DNA of 42,912 bases from NCBI GenBank assembly GCA_033850885.1, contig JAWWPG010000025.1:1-42912 (forward strand), given 5' to 3'. The translations under genes were made by a program, and so were the position numbers. Every line of letters starts with the position of its first letter. The first letter of the stretch is position 1. The notes beneath the pieces are model-generated. The model was not told the DNA's origin and did not search any database. It worked only from the letters and a program-made list of their open reading frames with translations. Source of the stretch: JAWWPG01 sp033850885 (GTDB lineage Bacteria > Actinomycetota > Actinomycetes > Propionibacteriales > Nocardioidaceae). This document shows positions 7,581 to 15,406 of this stretch, piece after piece.

Positions 7581-8189
7581 TCAACGGCGCGAGTGACCCG
7601 GTCGGGCGGGGGCCATCGTTCGGGTCATCACGCAGTTCTTCTGTCCCTTCGAGCGCTGGTAGGCGAAGCCGGCTTCCTCGTACATTCTGCGGGTGCCGTT
7701 GTAGAGAAAGGATGACGACATCTTCTTTCCCTCCGGCTGTTTGGACATGTCGTGCGGGTAGCCCTCGACCAGCCCGCCGCCTGTCTTGGCGATGAGGTCG
7801 AGGGCTCCTCGTAGGGCCAGCGCTGCTACCCCGCGCCGACGGTAGCGACGGTCCACGAAGATGCAGGTGATCCGGTAGTCGGGCGGCCTGGCCAGTCCCT
7901 CCTCGTACTCCAGGCGGTGGTGGATGTTCGGCAGCTCCTCCGGCGGCCCATACTCCGCCCACGCCACCGCCTCGTCGCCGTCGAAGACCAGAGCGGCGTG
8001 CGCACGCCCCTCCTCGACCAGGCGGCACTTGAGGTCGCGGTTGCTTTCGTAGGTGCGGTCCTTGTCGCGGGAGAGCGTGTGGAACCAGGTGCACCAGCAC
8101 CCGCCGAAAACGCCGTTGTGCCGCGCGACGAGGCCGGCGAAGGCGGGCCAGGTATCGGCGGAGAGGGGCCGGATGGTGAGGTTGTCCAT
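7581..8189 (-). CDS. GNAT-family N-acetyltransferase
   Basis: About 202 residues from the preferred ATG at 8189 (MDNLTIRPLSADTW). In-frame upstream ATG codons at 8207 and 8258 are possible but have no better ribosome site. The N-terminal part has the GGCWCTWFH cysteine motif found in one uncharacterised GNAT subgroup. The acetyl-CoA loop IFVDRRYRRRGVAALAL (motif A, R-R-x-G-x-A type) lies in the middle, and a late motif, SSFLYNGTRRMYEEAGF, matches the usual 'F..F...YE.AGF' ending. It transfers an acetyl group to an unknown amine. It is co-oriented with the small gene at 8264. Confidence 0.8.
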   Translation of the reverse strand: MDNLTIRPLSADTWPAFAGLVARHNGVFGGCWCTWFHTLSRDKDRTYESNRDLKCRLVEEGRAHAALVFDGDEAVAWAEYGPPEELPNIHHRLEYEEGLARPPDYRITCIFVDRRYRRRGVAALALRGALDLIAKTGGGLVEGYPHDMSKQPEGKKMSSSFLYNGTRRMYEEAGFAYQRSKGQKNCVMTRTMAPARPGHSRR

Positions 8190-8263
8190 CGAGGTCTCGG
8201 CAGGCATTCGGACATGGTAGAGCGCGATCCGGATATTGTCGTCCGGTTCTCCACTCACCGCTG

Positions 8264-8608
8264 CTACGCCGAGTTCGTCCCCCTGGCGGCCAGCGCTTCG
8301 AAGTTCACGTACAGCTCCGGCGAGCCCAACTTGTCACGCAATTTCAGCGCTGCCGGACCAACGCGCTCCCAGAGGCCGGACACCCAGAACCAGTCGAGAA
8401 CGAGGTCGGTGTCGAGCAGCCCGTTCTTGGTCAGCGTGCCGACGGTTTCTGCCCAGGTGAGGAGGCGCGTCACCTGCGCGTCCTCGGCGGACGCCGCCTC
8501 TGGCTCGAAATCGTCGGCGAACACTGCAACCGTGGCATCTTCGATACCCATCGCGGTGCCCCACTGCGCGAGCTGCACGAGCAGCGCGGCGTCATGTCGG
8601 TCGGCCAT
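8264..8608 (-). CDS. Small DUF4760-like protein
   Basis: 114 residues, soluble, mainly helical, with no signal peptide. The segment TKNGLLDTDLVLDWFWVSGL, followed by WERVGPAALKLRDKLG, resembles a family of short proteins annotated DUF4760, in which a conserved 'L(I/L)D..LV...F' helix precedes a Trp-rich helix. Function is unknown. It starts at ATG 8608 with a GGGGCC-rich leader, transcribed away from the DUF2231 gene, and is probably co-transcribed with the acetyltransferase. Confidence 0.6.
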   Translation of the reverse strand: MADRHDAALLVQLAQWGTAMGIEDATVAVFADDFEPEAASAEDAQVTRLLTWAETVGTLTKNGLLDTDLVLDWFWVSGLWERVGPAALKLRDKLGSPELYVNFEALAARGTNSA

Positions 8609-8801
8609 TCTTGGCCCCCTTCGTCTCGTTCGTTCGGGTGAACGACGCTACGCCGGGACAATCCCTCGGCGACATAGCCTCATCGGACCAACGCTCCCTA
8701 GCTTGCGTCCTTCACCTGAAGGTGCGAAAGCCCGCGGCTGAGGTTTGTTCGACGTCACACCGGGAACCTGATCGGTAGCTGCGCACCACGAGGAGACCCG
8801 A

Positions 8802-9371
8802 ATGAACGCCACCGAACCGCCCCCCTCGATCGTCCGCTGGACCCGGCGGCTCGAGGGTGCGACGGCGCTCGACGCGCCGGTGCATGCTCTGGAGCCTTCG
8901 ATCCGGGCATTGTTCGGCACCGGGACGCCTGCCGCGGTGCTGCGCGGCGACTGGCTCGGCCACGCGGTCCATCCGCTGCTGACCGACCTGGTGATCGGCA
9001 CCTGGACCTCCGCCAGTCTGCTCGACCTGTTCGGGGGGCCCGACTCGTCCGCGCCGGCCCAGCTGCTCATCGGCACCGGTCTGCTCGCCGTTGGTCCGAC
9101 CGCGTGGACCGGGTGGGCGGAGTGGTCGGCAGCCGAGCCGCGCGACAAGCGCGTGGGTCTCGTCCACGCCGTCACCAACGGTATCGCGATAGGCGTCTAC
9201 GCGGGGTCGTGGTTTGCCCGTAGACGGGGACGGCACGCCGCCGGGGCCGGGCTCGCCCTTACCGGAGCTGCCATCTCGGGAGTCGGCGCCTACCTGGGCG
9301 GCCACCTCGCTACGGCTCGCAAGGTGGGTAGCCACCACTCGGCGTACCAGGAGGCTCCGGCGGGAGAGTGA
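8802..9371 (+). CDS. DUF2231 membrane protein
   Basis: 189 residues with four predicted membrane segments (about 62-80, 87-105, 121-140, 147-165). The diagnostic DUF2231 motif LGHAVHPLLTDLVIGTW is near residues 49-65; its His and Asp are conserved, and the family is suspected of binding heme or metal. A Gly-rich C-terminal helix (SGVGAYLGGHLA) is also typical. Some actinobacterial members sit beside Rieske ferredoxins, but none is next to this one. The ribosome site AGGAGA sits about 6 bases before ATG 8802. Transcribed divergently from the DUF4760-like gene. Confidence 0.85.
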   Translation: MNATEPPPSIVRWTRRLEGATALDAPVHALEPSIRALFGTGTPAAVLRGDWLGHAVHPLLTDLVIGTWTSASLLDLFGGPDSSAPAQLLIGTGLLAVGPTAWTGWAEWSAAEPRDKRVGLVHAVTNGIAIGVYAGSWFARRRGRHAAGAGLALTGAAISGVGAYLGGHLATARKVGSHHSAYQEAPAGE

Positions 9372-9400
9372 CTGATTCCTCCGCAGCAGGTTGAGCCGGC

Positions 9401-9416
9401 GGAGGCAGCCGCCTCC
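9401..9416 (+). terminator. GC-rich hairpin after the DUF2231 gene
   Basis: GGAGGC (9401-9406) and GCCTCC (9411-9416) form a compact stem with a 4-base loop, 30 bases past the DUF2231 stop. A larger CCTCCG...CGGAGG pairing with its left arm overlaps it. No T-run follows, so the terminator role is tentative. Confidence 0.35.
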
Positions 9417-9543
9417 TCTCCAGCTGCGAGCGACCCATCTTCGAGCGGATGGAGGCTCAGCTTGGTGGGTCGGCGATTCACGTCAGGAAGGCTAAAGCTG
9501 TCTCGGACCGGCCGGGATGCTGGCGGTCGCTAGCCTTGGCCCC

Positions 9544-10149
9544 ATGGATTCCGCCGCGTGGGACGAGCGCTACCGGGACGACGACCTCGTCTGGGGAAGC
9601 GAGCCCAACCGGTTCGTGCGCGAGCAGTGCGAGCGGCTTCCCGTCGGCAAGGCGCTCGACCTCGCGTGCGGCGAGGGTCGCAACGCGTTGTGGCTCGCGA
9701 GGCTCGGGTGGTACGTCACTGGCGTGGACTTCTCGCAGGCGGCCATCGGCCGGGCCCGCGAGCTGACCACCAACCTCCCGTCGCTGGACGCGCTGCGGTT
9801 GACGTGGCAGGTCCGGGATGTGACGACCCTCGATCTCAAGGCGGACAGCATCGACCTCGCCCTCGCCAGCTACGTCCAGCTGGCGCCCAAGGACCGGCAC
9901 GAGATGCTCACCCGGGCCGCTGCCGCGTTGCGCACGGGCGGACACCTCGTCATCGTCGCTCACGACAAGCGGAACCTGGCCGAAGGAGTCTCCGGGCCGC
10001 AGGACCCCGACCTGCTCTACGACCCCGAGGACATGCGCAGCCTGCTTGGCGATGCCTACGGGCTCGTCATCGAGCTAGCGCGCACCGTCGAGCGTGAGAC
10101 ACCTGACGGCGTCGCCCTCGACACCGTGCTGCGAGCGCGGCGAGACTAG
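9544..10149 (+). CDS. Class I SAM methyltransferase (TehB-like)
   Basis: 201 residues. The N-terminal WDERYRDDDLVWGSEPNRFV is characteristic of TehB/thiopurine-type methyltransferases. The SAM loop is ALDLACGEGRNALWLA (about 37-52), strand 2 ends in GVDFS, and strand 4 is IDLALASYVQL with the family's H-x-x-x downstream (RHEMLTRAAAAL). TehB-like enzymes methylate tellurite, selenium or thiol compounds, but this subgroup is not characterised. The ATG at 9544 is preferred over 9517 because homologous proteins begin at MDSAAWDERY-like sequence. A TAGCCT -10-like box ends about 8 bases before it, consistent with a leaderless mRNA. Confidence 0.8.
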   Translation: MDSAAWDERYRDDDLVWGSEPNRFVREQCERLPVGKALDLACGEGRNALWLARLGWYVTGVDFSQAAIGRARELTTNLPSLDALRLTWQVRDVTTLDLKADSIDLALASYVQLAPKDRHEMLTRAAAALRTGGHLVIVAHDKRNLAEGVSGPQDPDLLYDPEDMRSLLGDAYGLVIELARTVERETPDGVALDTVLRARRD

Positions 10150-10173
10150 CCCTCGCGCGCCAGGCGGCGAGCG

Positions 10174-11817
10174 CTATCGGGCGAACACCTGCACCCCGTC
10201 GACATACGTCGAGACAACCTGCGCCTCCCCGATCTCCTGCCGCGGCCCGGTGCGGATGTCCCTGTCCAGCACCACGAGGTCGGCGAGAGCCCCGACCCGG
10301 ATGGTGCCCGCTTCGTCGAGATGGTTCACGTACGCCGACCCCGCCGTGTAGGCACGCAGCGCCGTGTCGACGTCGAGCGCCTGGCTCGCCAGGAAGGGCT
10401 CCCGCACCTCCCCCGCGGCCGGCGGTAGCTGTCGGTTGACCGCCACATGGATTGCCCAGAGCGGGTCCGGGCTGCTGACCGGCCAGTCGCTGCCGGCGGC
10501 CAGCCGCGCGCCGCTGCGGGCCAGGGAGGCGAACGGGTACTGCCACCCGGCACGCTCCTCACCGATGAACGGGACGGTCAGGTCGACCATCTGGTCCTCG
10601 TATGTCGCCCACAGCGCCTGCACGTTGGCCGCGACGCCGAGCTCGGCGAACCGGCCGATGTCCTCAGGGTGGATGACCTGGACATGGGCGATGTGGTGCC
10701 GGTTGTCGTGAGGGCCGTTTCGCCGCCGGGCCACCTCGAACGCGTCGAGCGCCTCGCGCACGGCGCGGTCACCGATCGCGTGCACGTGCACCTGGAACCC
10801 GAGGGCATCGAGCTCAGCGACGCGCCCCGTCAGCTCGAGGGGGTCGACCATCGAGAGGCCCGCGTTCTCCGTCGTACCCCCTGAACCGTCGAGGTAGGGC
10901 CCGAGCATCCCGGCGGTGAAGTTCTCGACGATCCCGTCCTGCATGATCTTGACGCTGGTCGGGCGGAAGCGCCCCCGGGCCCAGGTCTCGCGCCGGGCCA
11001 CCAGCTCCGGGATCTGCTCCGCACCCCGGGATCGGTCCCACCACAGTGCGCCGACGACACGCGCGGTCAGCCTGCCGTCGTCCGCGCAGGCGGCGTATAC
11101 GGCTGAGGCGTCGGTGATATTCGCGTACGACCCGAGGATGGCGTCCTGCCACGCCGTCACGCCGAGCGAGTGCAGGTAGGACTGCGCCGCCAACAGCGCC
11201 TCCACCTGCTCACCCGGTGTCGGGTCGGGCACGAGCGACCCGACGAGGTCCATCGCACCCTCGTGGAGCACGCCGGTCGCCGAGCCGTCCGGAGCCCGCT
11301 CGACCCGTCCGTCAACCGGGTCGGGCGTGTCGGCCGTTATGCCGGCCAGCCTCAACGCGGCCGTGTTGGCCCACGCCCCGTGGTGGTCGCGGTTGATCAG
11401 CATCACCGGCCGGTCCGGTACGGCGCCGTCGAGCGCCTCCCGCGTGGGCAGGCCGCCCGGGAAGGCAGCCAGCATCCAGCCGCCGCCGGTGAGCCATTCG
11501 AGCTCGGGGTGACCGGCGGCGTAGGCGGCGACCGCGGTCAGGTACTGCCGCTCCGTGGTCAGCTGCGACAGGTCGCAGCTGAGCCGCTCGCGGCCACCCT
11601 GGACGGGGTGGACGTGGGCATCCTGGAAGCCGGGGACCAGCAGACCCCCGGCCAGGTCGACGAGCTTGGTTCCGGCCCCGGCGAGCGCGCGGACCTCCGG
11701 GCCGCCGAGTGCAACGATCCGCCCGGCCGACACGGCGACATGGGTGACCGGAGGGAGATGCCCAGGCTGGTTGTGGACGACACCGCCACCGGCGAAGATC
11801 AGGTCAGGACCCCCCAT
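10174..11817 (-). CDS. YtcJ-like amidohydrolase
   Basis: 547 residues of the metal-dependent amidohydrolase superfamily. The metal-binding DAHVHP motif is at residues 67-71 (His68, His70), the long TIM-barrel insert of YtcJ-type proteins follows, and later conserved blocks are present: VHVHAIGDRAVREALDAFE, RHHIAHVQVIHPEDI and AGSDWPVSSPDPLWAIHVAV. The C-terminal ADLVVLDRDI returns to the small beta-sandwich domain. Such enzymes hydrolyse amide or ester bonds; the substrate is unknown. It begins 8 bases after the cyclophilin stop and is probably last in the glgC-led unit. Confidence 0.85.
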   Translation of the reverse strand: MGGPDLIFAGGGVVHNQPGHLPPVTHVAVSAGRIVALGGPEVRALAGAGTKLVDLAGGLLVPGFQDAHVHPVQGGRERLSCDLSQLTTERQYLTAVAAYAAGHPELEWLTGGGWMLAAFPGGLPTREALDGAVPDRPVMLINRDHHGAWANTAALRLAGITADTPDPVDGRVERAPDGSATGVLHEGAMDLVGSLVPDPTPGEQVEALLAAQSYLHSLGVTAWQDAILGSYANITDASAVYAACADDGRLTARVVGALWWDRSRGAEQIPELVARRETWARGRFRPTSVKIMQDGIVENFTAGMLGPYLDGSGGTTENAGLSMVDPLELTGRVAELDALGFQVHVHAIGDRAVREALDAFEVARRRNGPHDNRHHIAHVQVIHPEDIGRFAELGVAANVQALWATYEDQMVDLTVPFIGEERAGWQYPFASLARSGARLAAGSDWPVSSPDPLWAIHVAVNRQLPPAAGEVREPFLASQALDVDTALRAYTAGSAYVNHLDEAGTIRVGALADLVVLDRDIRTGPRQEIGEAQVVSTYVDGVQVFAR

Positions 11818-11825
11818 GAGCTACC

Positions 11826-12656
11826 TCACAGCTTGGCGACGGAAGCGCTCAGGATGCTGATCGGCTGGTTCGGCGACTCGCCGTTGCTGGCAACGCCCTT
11901 CGCCGCGATCGCCTCCACGAGCGGCAGACCCTTGACCACCTGGCCGAAGATCGAGTAGCCGGGCGCGGGCAGCTTCGTGTCGGCGAACACGATGAAGAAC
12001 TGGCTCCCGTTGCTGTTGGGGTCGCTCGTCCGAGCCATCGCAACCGTCCCGGGAGGATAGTCTCCGTTGGCCGGGGCGTTCTCGAGCCCGTAGCTGTACC
12101 CCGGGCCGCCGGAGCCGGTACCCGTGGGGTCGCCGCACTGCAGGACGAAGATGCCCTGCACGACGAGGCGGTGACACGGGGAGTCGTTGAAGAAACCCTG
12201 CTGGGACAAGAAGATGAACGAGGCGACGGTCTGCGGCGCCGCCTTGCCGTTGAGGTCGATCACGATCGGCCCGCAGTTGGTCTTGAGCGTTGCCCGCCAG
12301 GTGGCACTCTTCGCCAACGACGGGCTCGGCGGCTTCGGGAACTGCTGTGGGTGCTTCGGGAGCGGCGGGGGTGGCACGCAGCTCAGTGCCGGCAGGTTGG
12401 TCGGTCCGCCCGCGGTGGGTGAGTCGAGTGGCACGGACGGCGATGTCGGCGTCGGGGAGCTGGGTGTCGACGGTGTGCCTGACCCGAGCTTGCCGGACGT
12501 GCGCGCGGCGGTGCTCGACGAACCGACCAGAAGGCCGATGGCGACGAAGCCGATGACGACGCCAACCACGACTGCCACCACGACAAGCACAGTGCCGATG
12601 TTGCGGCTGGGGACTCTTGGCCCCCCCGGGGGCCGGGCGGGTGGCAGGTTCGACAT
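11826..12656 (-). CDS. Membrane-anchored cyclophilin-type peptidyl-prolyl isomerase
   Basis: 276 residues. A Pro-rich cytosolic start is followed by one membrane helix (about 20-45, VVVAVVVGVVIGFVAIGLLV), then a Ser/Thr/Pro-rich linker to about residue 110, then a cyclophilin domain. The domain shows CHRLVVQGIFVLQCGDPTGT (the family's His-Arg...Phe-x-x-Gln-x-GDP core), GSQFFIVFADT and YSIFGQVVKG. The family's catalytic Trp is replaced, as in many bacterial forms. It speeds proline isomerisation, probably on proteins outside the membrane. It starts 9 bases after the preceding gene in the same run. Confidence 0.9.
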   Translation of the reverse strand: MSNLPPARPPGGPRVPSRNIGTVLVVVAVVVGVVIGFVAIGLLVGSSSTAARTSGKLGSGTPSTPSSPTPTSPSVPLDSPTAGGPTNLPALSCVPPPPLPKHPQQFPKPPSPSLAKSATWRATLKTNCGPIVIDLNGKAAPQTVASFIFLSQQGFFNDSPCHRLVVQGIFVLQCGDPTGTGSGGPGYSYGLENAPANGDYPPGTVAMARTSDPNSNGSQFFIVFADTKLPAPGYSIFGQVVKGLPLVEAIAAKGVASNGESPNQPISILSASVAKL

Positions 12657-12665
12657 ACAGCCAGC

Positions 12666-14084
12666 CTAGGAGACGTGCGGAGCTGCCCGCGACACCCCCC
12701 GAGCGACCCTGCGGGTGTCCCCGTCCCGGCGTGGGTCCGCGCCCGGGCCGAAGCGGTCGACGGCGGCGACTCCGCCGAAGTAGGAGTCGAGGGCCGGCCA
12801 CCTCACGACCGAGTCGTCGGCTGCGAGCGCCTCCACGACCGACTCGTCGAACCCCGGCTCGAGGTGGACCCGGCCGGGCACCGGGTTGAGCCGCGGGGCC
12901 CGGATCGCATCCGCCACGGGGAGCGATTCCCGCACCACTCGGACGATCACCTGGGCGAGCGCCGACCGGATCCGGCTGCCGCCGGCCGCGCCACCGACGA
13001 GGCACAGCCCCTCCTCGTCGTGGATGACGAGAGGTGTCATCATCGACCCCATCCGCTCCCCCGGCACCAGGGCGCCGCGCAACAGCTCCCCCTCCCCCAT
13101 CATCGAGTTCAGGTGGAGTCCGTACTCCCTGAGCCAGACCCCGGAGGAGAGGCCGAGGCTCGTGGTGATGGCGCACGCGTTCCCAGCCGCGTCGGTCGCC
13201 GCGACGCTCGTCGTGTCGCCGCGCCGGGGGTGCGACCTCAGCGCCCGCACCAGGACCCGGGCAGTCTCGACGTCGTCACCGCTCAGGTCCAGCGAGGCGA
13301 GCACCCCCAGCAGGTCATCGAGGTCCGTTCCGCGGGCCTGCACCCGGTAACGGTCGAGGGTCACCTCGCGCGGGGCGGTCTCCCTCGGCTCGTACGACGT
13401 CAGGTCGACGTCGCTGAGGGCCGTGCCTGCAAGGCCGGCCAGCAGCGCCTCGGCGATCTCGCCGGTGTAGAACACCGACGGTCCCTCGTTCCGCAACAGC
13501 TGGAAGGAACGCGCCAGCCCATGGTGGAAGAGCCTGGCGTCGCCGTCGAGGAGGACACCGCCTGGGGCATAGTCGGCTGATCCGTCGCCCCACAGCATCG
13601 CATCGGCGACCGTGGTCAGCAGCTTGGCCTGCATGTCACCGAACCGGACGCCTGTCTCGGCGAGATCCAGGGCCGGCTGCACCACCTCGGCCCACTCGAG
13701 GACGCCCCACCGCTCGTGGATCCTCGCGACGCCCGCGGGCAGGCCGGGCACGGCCACCGTCCCCGGGCCGACCGCATACGGCACCACCTGGCCGCCGAAG
13801 TCGATGAGGACCCGCTCCGGCTCGGGGTGTGGCTGACCACCCAGTCCGGGCACCGTCACGAAGAAGTCGAGGCACCGGGTCGTCCCGGTCGCAGCCTCGA
13901 AATGCGTCGCGAAACCGCCACCGGCCAGCCCGGTGAACACGGTCTCGGCCGTGCAGGCAGCCAGGGTCATGGCGACGGCCGCGTCCGCTGCGCTTCCGCC
14001 CCGGCGCAACGTGTGGGCACCCACCTCAGCGGTCGCCGTACTCCCGCCGGCCACGGCAACCGGAAGCCTGTGGTCGTTCTTCAT
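12666..14084 (-). CDS. Gamma-glutamyltransferase-like Ntn hydrolase
   Basis: 472 residues from ATG 14084 (MKNDHRLPVAVAGG); further upstream codons overlap glgC and are rejected. Family hallmarks are ATAEVGAHTLRRGGSAADAA at the N-terminus, GLAGGGFATHF, and the autoprocessing site GDTTSVAATDAAGNA, where Thr291 would become the new N-terminal nucleophile. The protein is short for the family (about 530-580) and has a compact large subunit. GGTs cleave gamma-glutamyl bonds, for example in glutathione or gamma-glutamyl peptides; some homologues act on other acylated amines. It starts 7 bases after glgC. Confidence 0.85.
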   Translation of the reverse strand: MKNDHRLPVAVAGGSTATAEVGAHTLRRGGSAADAAVAMTLAACTAETVFTGLAGGGFATHFEAATGTTRCLDFFVTVPGLGGQPHPEPERVLIDFGGQVVPYAVGPGTVAVPGLPAGVARIHERWGVLEWAEVVQPALDLAETGVRFGDMQAKLLTTVADAMLWGDGSADYAPGGVLLDGDARLFHHGLARSFQLLRNEGPSVFYTGEIAEALLAGLAGTALSDVDLTSYEPRETAPREVTLDRYRVQARGTDLDDLLGVLASLDLSGDDVETARVLVRALRSHPRRGDTTSVAATDAAGNACAITTSLGLSSGVWLREYGLHLNSMMGEGELLRGALVPGERMGSMMTPLVIHDEEGLCLVGGAAGGSRIRSALAQVIVRVVRESLPVADAIRAPRLNPVPGRVHLEPGFDESVVEALAADDSVVRWPALDSYFGGVAAVDRFGPGADPRRDGDTRRVARGVSRAAPHVS

Positions 14085-14091
14085 CAGGCGT

Positions 14092-15333
14092 TCAGTCCGG
14101 GCCAGAGTAGGTGCCCTTGATCCGCTGCCCCTTGCCGAGCACCGTGATGCCTTCGTCGGTGACGGTGTAACCCGCCGCCTGGTCGGCCTTCCGGTCGTAA
14201 CCGATGCGACATCCGTCGGGAATGACGACGTTCTTGTCGATGATGGCGTTGCGCACAAGCGCTCCCGGACCGATCTTGACGTTGTCCATCACCACACTGC
14301 GGTCGACCTCGGCGCCCGTCGACACGTAGACGTTGTTGGCGACGACCGAGGAGTTGACCGATGCACCCGACACGATCGACCCGGCGCAGATAATCGCGTC
14401 GTTGGCCGACGCGTCCTCGACGAACTTCGCACCTGGCCGCTGGATCTGTCCGGTAAAGATGGGCCACTCCGAGTTGTAGAGGTTGAATACCGGCTCCACC
14501 GACACCAGGTCGAGATGCGCCTCGTGGTACGACGACAGGGTCCCCACGTCTCGCCAGTAGTCCCGGTCCTTGGGCGTCGATCCCGGGACGTGGTTGCGCT
14601 TGAAGTCGTAGACGGCTGCCTCCTTGCGTTCCACGAGCATCGGGATGATGTCGCCGCCCATGTCGTGGCGCGACTCAGGCATCCGTGCGTCCTCCTCGAG
14701 CGTGTCGACGAGGGCGTCCGCGGAGAACACGTAGTTGCCCATCGACGCGAACGTCTCGTCCGGGCTGTCGACCAGACCGGGCGGGTCGGCGGGCTTCTCG
14801 AGGAACTCGTCGATGAGGACGCCGTCGGGAGCCGTCGCGATCACGCCGAAGGCGGACGCCTCGGTTTTCGGGACCCGGATCCCCGCGACCGTCACGCCGG
14901 CACCGGACTCGAGGTGCGCATCGACCATCTGGGCGGCGTCCATCCGGTAGACGTGGTCGGCCCCGAACACCACGATGATGTCGGGCTGGTCGTCGACGAT
15001 GAGGTTCATCGACTGGTAGATGGCGTCGGCGCTGCCGAGGAACCACTGCTTCCCCCGCCGCTGCTGCGCCGGCACGGACGTCACGTAGTTGCCCAGCATC
15101 GTCGACATCCGCCAGGTGATCGAGACGTGGCGGTCGAGGGAGTGCGACTTGTACTGCGTCAGGACCGCGATCCGCAGGTACCCCGCGTTGACGAGGTTGG
15201 ACAGCGCGAAGTCGATGAGCCGGTAGGTGCCGCCGAACGGAACGGCCGGCTTCGCCCGGTCGAGGGTCAGCGGCATCAGGCGCTTGCCTTCACCGCCCGC
15301 CAGCACGATCGCGAGCACCTTCGGCTTGGCCAT
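14092..15333 (-). CDS. glgC: Glucose-1-phosphate adenylyltransferase
   Basis: 413 residues, usual length. It makes ADP-glucose from ATP and glucose-1-phosphate, the committed step to glycogen and, in actinobacteria, maltose-1-phosphate. The nucleotide loop LAGGEGKRLMPLT (about 11-23) and AKPAVPFGGTYRLIDFALSN are exact family signatures, and the C-terminal half is a left-handed beta-helix with hexapeptide repeats (VVANNVYVSTGAEVDRSVV). ATG 15333 (MAKPKVLAIV) is chosen; ATG 15339 adds two residues. Divergent from glgM with 73 bp between, so the two promoters probably share that gap. First gene of a likely four-gene unit. Confidence 0.95.
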   Translation of the reverse strand: MAKPKVLAIVLAGGEGKRLMPLTLDRAKPAVPFGGTYRLIDFALSNLVNAGYLRIAVLTQYKSHSLDRHVSITWRMSTMLGNYVTSVPAQQRRGKQWFLGSADAIYQSMNLIVDDQPDIIVVFGADHVYRMDAAQMVDAHLESGAGVTVAGIRVPKTEASAFGVIATAPDGVLIDEFLEKPADPPGLVDSPDETFASMGNYVFSADALVDTLEEDARMPESRHDMGGDIIPMLVERKEAAVYDFKRNHVPGSTPKDRDYWRDVGTLSSYHEAHLDLVSVEPVFNLYNSEWPIFTGQIQRPGAKFVEDASANDAIICAGSIVSGASVNSSVVANNVYVSTGAEVDRSVVMDNVKIGPGALVRNAIIDKNVVIPDGCRIGYDRKADQAAGYTVTDEGITVLGKGQRIKGTYSGPD

Positions 15334-15406
15334 GGGCATCAGGCTAGTGCCAACCTGGGCTCGTTGCCGATGGCCCTGGGACCGGCTCGGCACTAGGGTT
15401 CCTGAC

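Noticed and set aside
10174..11817. Amidohydrolase as the missing isoaspartyl dipeptidase of cyanophycin breakdown
   Set aside because: It belongs to the YtcJ-like branch, not IadA, and is about 19 kb away in another gene run.
11821..13176. 451-codon minus-strand frame over the cyclophilin gene and GGT end
   Set aside because: Overlaps two well-supported genes in another frame, with Arg/Gly/Pro-rich sequence and no family.
13933..15396. 487-codon plus-strand frame opposite glgC
   Set aside because: glgC is unmistakable on the minus strand; the frame is His/Asp/Arg-rich antisense.
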